This document shows, one piece after another, positions 1-9,200 of a stretch of DNA of 64,000 nucleotides; position 1 is the first letter of the stretch, and each line of letters opens with the position of its first letter. Source of the stretch: Metapseudomonas sp043392685. Lineage in GTDB: Bacteria > Pseudomonadota > Gammaproteobacteria > Pseudomonadales > Pseudomonadaceae. Position numbers and translations under genes: made by a program. Under the pieces are notes generated by a model, which saw nothing but the letters and a program-made list of their open reading frames with translations, had not been told where the DNA came from and made no database searches. The stretch lies in assembly GCA_043392685.1 (NCBI GenBank), contig JBHZGM010000001.1; one strand, 5' to 3'.

Positions 1-221
1 ACTTTGACCGAATCACCAATGTTCAGGTGATCATGCAGGTCGAGAAACTCAAACAGAAAATCGAAGCCACTTTGCACGTCGCCGGCGGCGAGGTCGTTGC
101 CAACGCGGAACATGAAGACATGTACGCTGCCATCGACCTGCTTACCGACAAGCTCGATCGCCAACTGATCAAGCACAAGGAAAAGCAATTGAACCGCCAG
201 CAGGGTGCCACTGCCCGCTGA
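1..221 (+). CDS. hpf: Ribosome hibernation promoting factor, 3' part only
   Basis: The window opens inside this gene: the frame is open from base 3 and ends at 221, giving the last ~72 residues. The visible part (VEKLKQKIEATLHVAGGEV, then a C-terminal tail rich in Lys and Gln) matches the short HPF/YfiA-type sigma-54 modulation protein that binds the 30S decoding region and helps form 100S ribosomes in stationary phase. Location directly upstream of ptsN is the standard rpoN-hpf-ptsN-rapZ-npr order of Pseudomonas, so rpoN should lie just outside the window. An internal GTG at 27 is not a credible start. Product call is confident; the N-terminus cannot be seen. Confidence 0.93.
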   Translation, partial: FDRITNVQVIMQVEKLKQKIEATLHVAGGEVVANAEHEDMYAAIDLLTDKLDRQLIKHKEKQLNRQQGATAR

Positions 222-231
222 CCCCTCCTCC

Positions 232-696
232 ATGATCCGACTCGAGCAAATCCTGACCCCCGGCCGTTCCCTCGTGAACGTGCCGGGCGGCAGCAAGAAA
301 CGCGTACTGGAACAGATCGCCAAGCTGGTCGCTCGCGACCTTCCCGACCTCGACAACCAGGACATCTTCGAAAGCCTGGTAGCCCGGGAGAAACTCGGTT
401 CCACCGGTTTCGGCAACGGCATCGCCATTCCCCACTGCCGCCTCACTGGCTGTACGTCGCCCATCAGCGCCGTGCTGCGCCTTGATGCTCCAGTCGATTT
501 CGACGCCATCGACGGCGCCCCGGTTGACCTGCTGTTCGTCCTGCTGGTCCCGGAAGCCGCCACCGATGAGCACCTTGAACTGCTCCGCCAGATCGCCAGC
601 ATGCTGGACCGCGGCGATGTGCGCGAACGCCTGCGCCAGGCTTCCGACAGCACCAGCCTCTACCAGGTGGTAGTGGACGTGCAGAGCGGACACTAG
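232..696 (+). CDS. ptsN: Nitrogen-regulatory PTS EIIA protein PtsN
   Basis: 154-residue EIIA-Ntr, the terminal phosphoacceptor of the nitrogen phosphotransferase chain PtsP-NPr-PtsN. It transports no sugar but adjusts potassium, carbon/nitrogen balance and other targets according to its phosphorylation state. The active-site histidine is H68 in GIAIPHCRL, and the fold spans the whole protein. The start ATG at 232 lies 11 bases after the hpf stop, so the two are probably co-translated; an upstream in-frame GTG inside hpf was not used. rapZ follows after 9 bases. Confidence 0.95.
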   Translation: MIRLEQILTPGRSLVNVPGGSKKRVLEQIAKLVARDLPDLDNQDIFESLVAREKLGSTGFGNGIAIPHCRLTGCTSPISAVLRLDAPVDFDAIDGAPVDLLFVLLVPEAATDEHLELLRQIASMLDRGDVRERLRQASDSTSLYQVVVDVQSGH

Positions 697-705
697 GGCT
701 TCTCC

Positions 706-1563
706 ATGCGCCTGGTCATCGTCAGCGGCCGCTCCGGGTCGGGCAAGAGCACCGCCCTCGATGTTCTTGAGGACCACGGCTTCTACTGCATCGACAACCT
801 GCCCGCCGGCCTGCTTCCCGAACTGGCCGAACGGGCCCTGCTGCACACCGAACTGCTGGAGCCCCAGGTCGCTGTCTCCATCGACGCACGCAATCTGCCC
901 AGCCAGCTGCAGCGCTTTCCCGAATTGCTCACCGAGGCCCGCAATCGCCACATCAAGTGCGACGTGCTCTACCTCGATGCCGACCACGACACACTGCTCA
1001 AGCGCTTCTCGGAAACGCGCCGGCGCCACCCGCTGACCAACGACAACCGCTCCCTGGCCGAAGCCATCCGCGACGAGGAAGCGCTGCTGGCGCCGATTGC
1101 CGATCTCGCCGACCTGAAGATCGACACCACGCACCTCAACCTTTACCAGTTGCGCGACAGCATCAAGCTGCGCCTGCTGAATCAGCCTGAACCCGGCACC
1201 GCTTTCCTGGTTGAGTCCTTCGGCTTCAAGCGTGGCATGCCGGTGGATGCCGATCTGGTGTTCGACGTGCGCTGCCTGCCCAACCCGTACTGGAAGCCCG
1301 AGCTGCGTGATCATTCGGGGCTTGAACCGGCCGTCGCCAACTACCTTGCCGGACAGCCGGATGTCGAAGAGATGTATCAGGATATCCTCGGCTACCTGAA
1401 CAAGTGGCTGCCGCGCTTCGCCGCCAGCAATCGCGCTTACGTCACGATCGCCATTGGCTGCACCGGGGGCCACCATCGTTCGGTCTACATCGCCGAGCGC
1501 CTGGGAGCGGCGCTGAAACCCAGTTTGAAGAATGTCCAGGTTCGCCACCGCGACCTCAATTAG
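706..1563 (+). CDS. rapZ: RNase adapter protein RapZ
   Basis: 285 residues, full length for the RapZ/YvcJ family. The N-terminal P-loop domain carries Walker A GRSGSGKST (8-16) and a DVLYLDAD strand (86-93); the C-terminal domain carries the conserved GCTGGHHRSV (251-260). In enterobacteria RapZ binds the GlmZ/GlmY RNAs and controls glucosamine-6-phosphate synthase; in Pseudomonas the RNA partner is less clear, so the RNA-adapter role is by family. It sits between ptsN and npr, nine bases after ptsN, as in other gammaproteobacteria. Confidence 0.95.
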   Translation: MRLVIVSGRSGSGKSTALDVLEDHGFYCIDNLPAGLLPELAERALLHTELLEPQVAVSIDARNLPSQLQRFPELLTEARNRHIKCDVLYLDADHDTLLKRFSETRRRHPLTNDNRSLAEAIRDEEALLAPIADLADLKIDTTHLNLYQLRDSIKLRLLNQPEPGTAFLVESFGFKRGMPVDADLVFDVRCLPNPYWKPELRDHSGLEPAVANYLAGQPDVEEMYQDILGYLNKWLPRFAASNRAYVTIAIGCTGGHHRSVYIAERLGAALKPSLKNVQVRHRDLN

Positions 1564-1579
1564 AAGGATTGGAAACGCG

Positions 1580-1852
1580 ATGCCCGCCTGTGAGATCACC
1601 ATCATCAACAAGCTCGGCCTGCACGCCCGGGCGGCGGCGAAGTTCGTCGGGGTAGCCGGCCGCTTTCCCTGCCAGATCCGCGTGGGCCGTTCTCCCGAGA
1701 ACCTGGTGGACGGCAAGAGCATCATGGCCGTGATGATGCTGGCCGCCGGCAAGGGCACGCCCATCCACCTGCACACTGAGGGCGAACAGGACGACGATGC
1801 CCTGAATGCCTTGATCGAGCTGATCAACAACAAGTTCGACGAAGGTGAATGA
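1580..1852 (+). CDS. ptsO: Phosphocarrier protein NPr (HPr family)
   Basis: 90-residue HPr-like protein carrying phosphate from PtsP (EI-Ntr) to PtsN. The phosphorylatable His is H15 in KLGLHARAAAKF, followed by the GKSIMAVMML stretch of the family. The start ATG at 1580 is preceded by a GAAGGATTGGAAA-type ribosome site; a longer frame starting inside rapZ was rejected. It is the last gene of the cluster and is followed at once by a strong terminator. Gene also called npr. Confidence 0.94.
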   Translation: MPACEITIINKLGLHARAAAKFVGVAGRFPCQIRVGRSPENLVDGKSIMAVMMLAAGKGTPIHLHTEGEQDDDALNALIELINNKFDEGE

Positions 1853-1869
1853 GCGTCATCCGCTCCAAT

Positions 1870-1898
1870 GAAAAACGCGCCCATCGGGGCGCGTTTTT
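1870..1898. terminator. Rho-independent terminator between npr and pmbA
   Basis: The stem ACGCGCC/GGCGCGT is flanked by A5 on one side and T5 on the other, so the hairpin can terminate both npr (plus) and pmbA (minus). The two genes converge here. Confidence 0.85.
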
Positions 1899-1918
1899 CA
1901 TTCTGGCAACAGGCTGCC

Positions 1919-3265
1919 TCAGCTACCGGCCACCGTCATCTTCTCGATGAGCACCGAGCCGGTGCGGATGTTGCCGCGCAGTTCCAAGTCGCTGCCCACG
2001 GCGAGGATCTGACGGAACATGTCCTTGAGATTGCCGGCGATGGTCACTTCCTGGACCGGGAACTGGATTTCGCCGTTCTCCACCCAGTAACCGGCGGCAC
2101 CGCGCGAATAGTCCCCGGTCACCATGTTCAGCCCCTGCCCCATCAGCTCGGTCACCAGCAGGCCGCGGCCCATGCGCCGCAGCAACGCAGCCTGGTCTTC
2201 CTGTCCGTGGCTGACGAAAAGGTTGTGCACGCCGCCGGCGTTGGCCGTGCTGGGCAGCCCCAGCTTGCGTCCGGAGTAGGTGCCGAGGATGTAGGAAACC
2301 AGTTCGCCTTTCTCGACGAAGGGCTTGGCGTAGGTCGCCAGGCCGTCGTTGTCGAAGGCCGCACTGGCCATGGCGCGCGGGATATGCGGGCGCTCGTCGA
2401 TGGATAGCCACTCGGGGAACAGCCGCTGGCCCAGGGCGCCTTCGAGGAAGGAGGACTTGCGGTACAGGTTGCCGCCGGAAATGGCGCCGAGGAAGCTGCC
2501 GAACAGTCCGGTCGCAAGCTCTGCGGCGAACAGCACCGGCACTTCGCAGGTGGGTACCGGCCGCGCGCCCAGGCGAGCCGCGGTGCGCTCGGCGGCGCGG
2601 CGACCGATGCTGACCGGATCGGCGAGCTGGCTGCCAATGCGGTTGACGTCGTACCAGTAGTCACGCTGCATCTGCCCCTGCGCCTCGGCGATCATCACGC
2701 AGCTCAGGCTGTGGCGGGTGCTGGCGTAGCCGCCGACGAAGCCGTGGCTGTTGCCATAAACGCGGCAACCCTGATGGGTATTGAGGGTGGTGCCGTCCGC
2801 CTTGCTGACGCGCTTATCGGTCTCGAAAGCCGCCGTCTCGCAGATCAGCGCCTGCTCCACGGCCTGCTCGGGAGTGATCGACCAGGGATGGTAGAGGTCA
2901 AGGTCCGGCAGGTCGCGGGCCATCAGGGCCGCGTCGGCAAGTCCGGCGCACTCGTCCTCGGAAGCATGTTTCGCGATGGCCAGGGCCGCAGCCACGGTTT
3001 CGCGAATCGCATCCTCGCCGCTCGCCGAGGTACTGGCCGAGCCTTTGCGCTGGCCGACATACAGGGTGATGCCAAAGCCCTGATCGCGGTTGAATTCGAC
3101 TGTTTCCACCTCGCCCTGGCGAACACTGGTGGACAATCCCTGCTCCACTGAAACAGCCACCTCACAAGCACTGGCGCCCTGGCGCCGGGCTTCGGCGAGG
3201 ATGCGTTCGACCCGCGCCTGCAATTCCGGCAATGCTTCCGGGCCGACCACTTCTACTTCACTCAT
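1919..3265 (-). CDS. pmbA: Metalloprotease TldE/PmbA subunit
   Basis: 448 residues, the expected length for TldE (PmbA), the partner without a metal-binding motif in the TldD/TldE heterodimer. In E. coli the pair matures microcin B17 and degrades unfolded peptides and the CcdA antitoxin. No HExxxH is present, as expected. ATG at 3265 was chosen over a GTG two codons upstream because GGAG lies 5 bases before it. In this clade pmbA and tldD are separated by yjgA but both are always present. The gene converges with npr. Confidence 0.94.
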   Translation of the reverse strand: MSEVEVVGPEALPELQARVERILAEARRQGASACEVAVSVEQGLSTSVRQGEVETVEFNRDQGFGITLYVGQRKGSASTSASGEDAIRETVAAALAIAKHASEDECAGLADAALMARDLPDLDLYHPWSITPEQAVEQALICETAAFETDKRVSKADGTTLNTHQGCRVYGNSHGFVGGYASTRHSLSCVMIAEAQGQMQRDYWYDVNRIGSQLADPVSIGRRAAERTAARLGARPVPTCEVPVLFAAELATGLFGSFLGAISGGNLYRKSSFLEGALGQRLFPEWLSIDERPHIPRAMASAAFDNDGLATYAKPFVEKGELVSYILGTYSGRKLGLPSTANAGGVHNLFVSHGQEDQAALLRRMGRGLLVTELMGQGLNMVTGDYSRGAAGYWVENGEIQFPVQEVTIAGNLKDMFRQILAVGSDLELRGNIRTGSVLIEKMTVAGS

Positions 3266-3409
3266 AGCCACTCCAGTTCAAAAATTCCTCGACGCGGCGG
3301 ACGCAACCGGGCGCCTTGCCGCACGTACCGCGCTCCGGCGGCGCCAGCCGGGCCGGACAAGGCGGCCCCGACTGGTTATCATGGCGGCGTTTCCAACTGG
3401 ACCACCCCC

Positions 3410-3931
3410 ATGTCTGAATTCTTCGACGACGACTTCTCCGGAGAGAAGAGCAAATCCCAGGTCAAACGCGAGCTGCATGCCCTGCAGGAGCTCGGTGAAC
3501 GCCTGACCACCCTCAAGGCCGACGTGCTGGCCAAGCTGCCGTTGACCGACGCCCTGCAAAAGGCCCTGGCCGAAGCGCCGAAGCACAAGGCTCACGTCGC
3601 CCGCAAACGGCACATCCAGTACATCGGCAAGCTCATGCGCGAACAGGACGTCGAGGCCATCGTCAGCCTGATCGACCAGCTCGACAGCTCCACCCGCGAG
3701 TACAACGAGCGTTTCCACGCCCTGGAACGCTGGCGTGACCGCCTGATCGAGGGTGGCGATGCCGCCCTGGAGAGCTTCGTCGCCGACTACCCGGATACCG
3801 ACCGCCAGCACCTGCGCGGCCTGATCCGTCATGCCCAGCACGAAGCGGCCCACAACAAACCGCCGGCCGCCGCGCGCAAGGTGTTCAAATACATCCGCGA
3901 GCTGGACGAGTCCAAACGCGGCTTGCGCTGA
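3410..3931 (+). CDS. yjgA: Ribosome-associated protein DarP (YjgA, DUF615)
   Basis: 173-residue highly charged helical protein of the DUF615 family, which binds pre-50S particles and aids late 50S maturation. It starts with an acidic SEFFDDDFSGEKSKS segment, then KRELHALQELGERL, and ends with the conserved FKYIRELDESK. Length matches the family. It is divergent from pmbA and convergent with tldD; this placement between the two protease subunits is conserved in Pseudomonas, though no functional link is known to me. Confidence 0.93.
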   Translation: MSEFFDDDFSGEKSKSQVKRELHALQELGERLTTLKADVLAKLPLTDALQKALAEAPKHKAHVARKRHIQYIGKLMREQDVEAIVSLIDQLDSSTREYNERFHALERWRDRLIEGGDAALESFVADYPDTDRQHLRGLIRHAQHEAAHNKPPAAARKVFKYIRELDESKRGLR

Positions 3932-3938
3932 TCTTTCC

Positions 3939-3959
3939 GGGGGCCGCCATCAGGCCCCC
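3939..3959. terminator. Hairpin between yjgA and tldD
   Basis: GGGGGCC and GGCCCCC are separated by seven bases just past the yjgA stop, overlapping the last codons of tldD. The convergent position suggests a terminator, but the T-run is weak. Confidence 0.5.
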
Positions 3960-5392
3960 GTCCCGCCTACGGTAATCGCGTCGATCTTCAGGGTCGGCTG
4001 ACCCACGCCCACCGGCACCGACTGACCGTCCTTGCCACAGGTACCCACGCCGCTATCCAGCGCCAGGTCATTGCCGACCATGGACACCCGGCTCATGGCC
4101 TCGGGACCGTTGCCGATCAGGGTCGCGCCCTTCACCGGGGCGGTGATCCTGCCGTTCTCGATCAGGTACGCCTCGCTGGTGGAGAAGACGAACTTGCCGC
4201 TGGTGATGTCCACCTGGCCGCCGCCGAGATTCGCGCAGTAGATGCCGCGTTCCACCGACGCGATGATCTCCTGCGGGTCGCTCTTGCCGGCCAGCATGTA
4301 GGTGTTGGTCATGCGCGGCATCGGCAGGTGTGCATAGGACTCGCGGCGACCGTTGCCGGTGCGCGCCACCTTCATCAGGCGCGCATTGAGCTTGTCCTGC
4401 ATGTAACCCTTGAGCACGCCACTCTCGATCAGCGTGGTGCACTGGGTCGGGGTGCCTTCATCGTCGACGCTGAGGGAACCGCGGCGGTAAGCCAGGGTAC
4501 CGTCGTCGACGATGGTGCAGAGGCTGGAGGCCACGCGCTCGCCGATACGACCGCTGTAAGCCGAGCTGCCCTTGCGGTTGAAGTCGCCTTCCAGGCCATG
4601 GCCCACGGCTTCGTGCAGCAGCACGCCGGACCAGCCCGCGCCCATCACCACCGGCAGGGTGCCGGCCGGCGCGGGAATGGCTTCCAGATTGACCAGAGCC
4701 TGGCGCAACGCCTCACGGGCGTAGCCCATGGCGCGGTCTTCCTGAAGGAAGTAACGGTAGTCGGTACGTCCACCACCGCCGTGCCCACCGCGCTCACGGC
4801 GGCCATTCTGTTCGACGATGACGCTGACGTTGAAGCGCACCAGCGGGCGGACATCGGCACCCAGGCTGCCATCACTGGCGGCGATCAGGATGCGCTCCCA
4901 GACGCCAGCCATGCTCACGGTGACCTGCTTGATGCGCGGGTCCAGCGCGCGGGTGGCGGCATCGACCTGCTTCAGCAGCTCGACCTTTTCGGCGCGGCTG
5001 ATCACATCCAGCGGATTGCCGGAGTCGTAGAGGCGAGTGATCTGCGGACTGGCGAATGCCTGCACCCGGCCTTCCTGCCCCGCCCGGGAAATCGAACGCG
5101 CCGCCCGTGCCGCCTGGCGCAGGGCATCGGCGGTGATGGCATTGCTGTAGGCGAAACCGGTCTTCTCGCCGGACTGGGCACGCACGCCCACGCCCTGGTC
5201 GAGGTTGAAGCTGCCTTCCTTGACGATGCCGTCCTCCAGCACCCAGGACTCGGAAATCTGCCCCTGGAAATAGAGGTCGGCAGCATCGATGCCAGGACCG
5301 GCCAACTCGCCGAGGATCTCCGGCAACTGCTCGATACTGAGGTCACCGGGCGCCAGCAGATGCTCGCTGACGGACAACAAGAGGTCGCTCAT
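3950..5392 (-). CDS. tldD: Zinc metalloprotease TldD
   Basis: 480 residues, the catalytic subunit of the TldD/TldE protease. The HExxxH motif of the family is intact (HEAVGH, H260-E261-H265), and the Gly-rich RGGHGGGGRTDYRY segment lies at 201-214. With PmbA it should form the cytoplasmic heterodimer that cleaves peptides threaded into its cavity. Its ATG overlaps the stop of the nitrilase-family gene by 4 bases (ATGA), so the two are translationally coupled in a minus-strand run beginning far upstream with mreB. Confidence 0.95.
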   Translation of the reverse strand: MSDLLLSVSEHLLAPGDLSIEQLPEILGELAGPGIDAADLYFQGQISESWVLEDGIVKEGSFNLDQGVGVRAQSGEKTGFAYSNAITADALRQAARAARSISRAGQEGRVQAFASPQITRLYDSGNPLDVISRAEKVELLKQVDAATRALDPRIKQVTVSMAGVWERILIAASDGSLGADVRPLVRFNVSVIVEQNGRRERGGHGGGGRTDYRYFLQEDRAMGYAREALRQALVNLEAIPAPAGTLPVVMGAGWSGVLLHEAVGHGLEGDFNRKGSSAYSGRIGERVASSLCTIVDDGTLAYRRGSLSVDDEGTPTQCTTLIESGVLKGYMQDKLNARLMKVARTGNGRRESYAHLPMPRMTNTYMLAGKSDPQEIIASVERGIYCANLGGGQVDITSGKFVFSTSEAYLIENGRITAPVKGATLIGNGPEAMSRVSMVGNDLALDSGVGTCGKDGQSVPVGVGQPTLKIDAITVGGTGA

Positions 5393-6243
5393 AACTTCTC
5401 CGTACGCGCCGGCCCGGGAACGGCCGGCGTCATGAATCTTCTGTGGGTGCTCACGGGCATGCGCTGGCGGATGGCCGCCTGTTCCTCGGCGTCACGCCGG
5501 GCGAGCAATACGGCCTCACCCTTTGGCTGCTCGGCCAGCACCCGCCCCCAGGGATCGACAATGGCCGAATGGCCGAAGGTTTCGCGCGGACCGGGATGGA
5601 CCCCGCCCTGCCCCGCCGCCAGCAGGTAGCACTGGGTTTCGATGGCGCGGGCACGCACCAGCACCTGCCAGTGGGCCGCTCCGGTAACGGCAGTGAAGGC
5701 CGATGGCGCGCTGATCAGCTCGGCGCCGGCTTCACGCAGGGCGCCATAGAGTTCGGGAAAGCGCAGGTCATAACAGACGGTCAGGCCGAGGCGACCCACC
5801 GGGGTGTCAGCCACCACTACCTGGGTACCGTGGGCGTAATCGTCCGACTCGCGGTAGCGACCGCGCGCGTCGGCCACGTCCACATCGAACAGATGGATCT
5901 TGTCGTAGCGCGCGGCCCGTTCGCCGTGCTCATCGATCAGCAGGGAGCAGGCGTTGGCCTTATCCGCCGGCCGGCCATCAGGCGGCAGTGGCAGGGTGCC
6001 AGCCACTATCCACAGTTTCAGGTCGCGGGCTGTCTGGCGCAGCCAGGGCAGGATGGGCCCCCGGCCTTCGGCTTCGGCACGCCCGAGATCGGCCAGGTCG
6101 CAACGACCCATGGCCGCAAAGTTCTCCGGCAGCACCGCCAGGCGGGCGCCGCCTTCAGCGGCCTGCTCCAGCAAGCGACGGGCATCGGCGAGGTTGGCCA
6201 GGAGATCGTCCTGGCTGACCATCTGAATCACGGCAAGCGACAT
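5389..6243 (-). CDS. Carbon-nitrogen hydrolase (Nit1-like amidase)
   Basis: 284-residue nitrilase-superfamily enzyme with the complete Glu-Lys-Cys triad: E40 (LPENFA), K115 (YDKIHLFD) and C157 (LTVCYDLRFPELY). The sequence around the Cys is typical of the Nit1/NitFhit branch, whose best known reaction is hydrolysis of deaminated glutathione, a metabolite-repair role. That substrate is inferred from family, not shown here. The gene lies between yhdP and tldD, overlaps tldD by 4 bases and is conserved at this place in pseudomonads. Confidence 0.9.
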   Translation of the reverse strand: MSLAVIQMVSQDDLLANLADARRLLEQAAEGGARLAVLPENFAAMGRCDLADLGRAEAEGRGPILPWLRQTARDLKLWIVAGTLPLPPDGRPADKANACSLLIDEHGERAARYDKIHLFDVDVADARGRYRESDDYAHGTQVVVADTPVGRLGLTVCYDLRFPELYGALREAGAELISAPSAFTAVTGAAHWQVLVRARAIETQCYLLAAGQGGVHPGPRETFGHSAIVDPWGRVLAEQPKGEAVLLARRDAEEQAAIRQRMPVSTHRRFMTPAVPGPARTEKL

Positions 6244-6299
6244 CTAAATCTCCGCACAAGGCATGGGATGCATGCTAACCCAAGCTGCGAAAGCTCGCT

Positions 6300-9200
6300 T
6301 CAACGAGGTTTTTCAAACGGCTTGTCGAAGGTGATCTTGGGGTTTTTCCACGAACCTTCAACCTTGTATTGCACGCTGGCGAAGCGCGCCACCTTGTCGC
6401 CCAGCAGCTTGTCGACCACGAACAGCGCGCCACCGATGGCGGGCGCCCCGACGATCAGCGCCGCCAGGGGCAGGTTGTTGGTAACCGGCAGGGTCACCAG
6501 CAGCTTGGCGTCGATGCGATCGGCGGCAAGGTCCAGGGTGCCGTCCAGCTCCAGGCCGCTGGACGGACCTTCGAGGGTGATGGGCTTGCGCGTGACGAAG
6601 CGCCCATCGCTCCCCACCAGCAACCCCTTGACCCGGTCGTAGGCCAGCCCCTTGCCCAGCAGGTCGGAGAAGTCCAGACGCAAGCGACGACCGATGGAGT
6701 TGAAGTTGAGCAGGCCGAACACCCGCAGGGCCTGGGCGCTGCCCTCCACTTCGACGAACTGGCCATTGCGCAGGCTGGCGTCCAGGGAACCGGAGTAACG
6801 CTTGAGGCTGACCCAGGCCGGCGATCCGGGCCAGCGCCCGTCGGCGTCCAGGCGGAAGCGCTCGCTGGTGGCTGACGGTGCGAAGTTCCAGGCCTTGAGC
6901 ACATCCGCCAGGTTCTTGCCTTCCATCCGTCCCTTGTACCAGGAGGCACTGCTTTCTGCGCTGCCTTCCCAGCCGGCCGAACCGGTGATCCTCAGGCCCC
7001 GCAGATCGAGATCCAGTTCGCTGAAGCCCAGCCCCCTGGTATTGGGCCGGGCCTTGAAGGACCAGGCCCCCAGCGGCGAATTACCCAGCACGACCTGATC
7101 GATACGCACGTCCAGCGCCGGTACCTGGCGCGGGTCGACCCCCGCCAGCGGATCGGGCTTGGCATCGGCTTCGGCTTCATTCTGCGGGGGTTCGGGCAGG
7201 CGCACCTGCTTCAAACGGATGGAGATGGGTGCGCCCTTGGCATCGGCCAGCGCCACGGTGCCCTGCATCAGGGCGCTGTCCAGGCCGAGGTTCCAGCCGT
7301 TGGAGGAGCGCTCCAGGTTCACCTTGAGATCCTCCAGGTTCAAGCCGAAGCCCCGGAACTGGCCAATTTCCAGGTTGGCGCTGCGCAGCAAGCGAGCCTT
7401 GTCGGCGCCATCCTTGGGTGCATATTGCCTGGCCAGTGCCAGCCAGGGCGTCGTATCCAGTTCCGAGACGCGGCCACGGACACGCAGGCCCTTGCTTCCC
7501 GGCAAGCTGGCCGCACCGCCGCCCAGCACAAGGTCACCACGCGCCTCTTCCAGTTTGCCCACGGGGGCCGCCAGGGCCAGGCGGGCCAACCCGGCGTAGT
7601 CGAGCCAGTAGCGCCGCTCGTCGCCGTCGAGGGTCATGCGCCAGCTGGTATCGCGGCTGTCGGCAGCTGTCTTGCCGAAGGGAGCCGGCAGATCGATAGC
7701 CAGCCCCTTGAGGCTGGAGTCGATGCGCAGCTGGCTGTCCTTGCCATCCAGGATCAGGTCAAGGCTGTACGGCAGGGAGCCCGACGCGGGCAGCGGCTGG
7801 GTGACGCCAAGCCAGGTGACAAGGTCTTTCAGGGCAATGCTGCCGTTGGCCAGGATGCGCGAACGGGCCTTGCCCTTGCTGCCTTCGGCCTGCGCCCTGG
7901 CACGAACCTCCCGCCCGAAGGCCTGGCCGCGAATGTCCTGGGCGCTCAGCCCCTTGTCGGTGTCATAGCGGAAGGAGCCCTTGAGCTGGCTGAGGGCCAG
8001 CTCCGGGCGCGCGATCTTCAGTTGCGCATCGCGGGTAGCGAGATCCACCACCACGTGGGGCGCATCGCCCTTTTCCAGCGGAATGTCCAGTTTCAGGCTG
8101 CCATCCAGGGTGCCCTGCCCCTGCCAGCCGGCGAAGATGCTGGCCGTGTCCATCGGCGCTTCCTGGAGGATCTTCAGACCGTCGGTGAAGCTGCTATCCA
8201 GCCTGGCTTCCAGCTGCAGGCGCGGTATCTCCCCAGGCTCCACATGGGGAACCTCGGCCTCGGCGTCACTCACCCGGCTGTCGAGAATGCGCCCGTCCGG
8301 CACCCTGATCCGCACGCCCGTATCCTCGATGAACACGTCGCCACGCGCCTCGCGCAGCGCCGGCCAGCCGGGCTGATAGTCCAGCTCGGCGTCGCGTACC
8401 TTGAAGAACAGGCTGATGGAACGGGCGGACGGCTCAGCACCCTGGGCCAGCGAGCCCTGATACTGGAAGAAGCCTTCATCCACCGCGCCGCCCTTGATGG
8501 CGTCCTTGAGCCAGCTGGACAACGCCGGGCTCATCCCCGGCGAAAGGGTGGGCAGGTACTTCTCGGTGTATCGGGCATCGCCGTCGCGCAGGCCGACGCG
8601 CAGGTCCATGTAGTCCTCCGCCTCGGGGTCGCGCATCAGCCGGATCAGCATGTCGCCGGCGATGCTGCCCTCCTCGCCTTCCAGTCGCATATAGGGGCTG
8701 GCCAGGGTGAAGGCGCTGTCGTCCAGGCTCCAGGTCAGCCGTGCATGGGCTTCGCGGTAGTGCCAGACCTTGGGGAAAAGATGGTCGAGGTGCAGGGCGA
8801 AGTCGTTCGAATCCAGGAGCAGTTCACCCTGCTGCAAGTCGCCCACCAGGCTGCCGCTGACATTCTCGGCCGCCGGCGCGCCGTGGTACGCGTTGAAGCC
8901 GACGTCATCCAGGTTGCTGCTGAACACCAGGCTCCCGGCGCCGTCCTGCCGGGGGCGGTAGTGCAGGCTCAGGTTGCGCAGGGCGCCCCTGGGCTTGAGG
9001 CCGGCCAGCGTGGCGGCGGCCTGCTCGGGCAGCGGCACCAGGGCATCGACCACCGGCAGCAGGGGCGCGACATCGAGACGATCGGCACTCAGGGACCATT
9101 CGGGTTGCTCGCCCGCCTTGTGGTCGAGCCGCAGATTGGCCTCACCCCAACGCTGCTTGCCGATATCGGCAGCCAGGGAGTCAAGCAGGATCTGGAAACC

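Noticed and set aside
169..1884. 571-codon minus-strand frame across ptsN-rapZ-npr
   Set aside because: Antisense shadow; the plus-strand genes are canonical and in conserved order.
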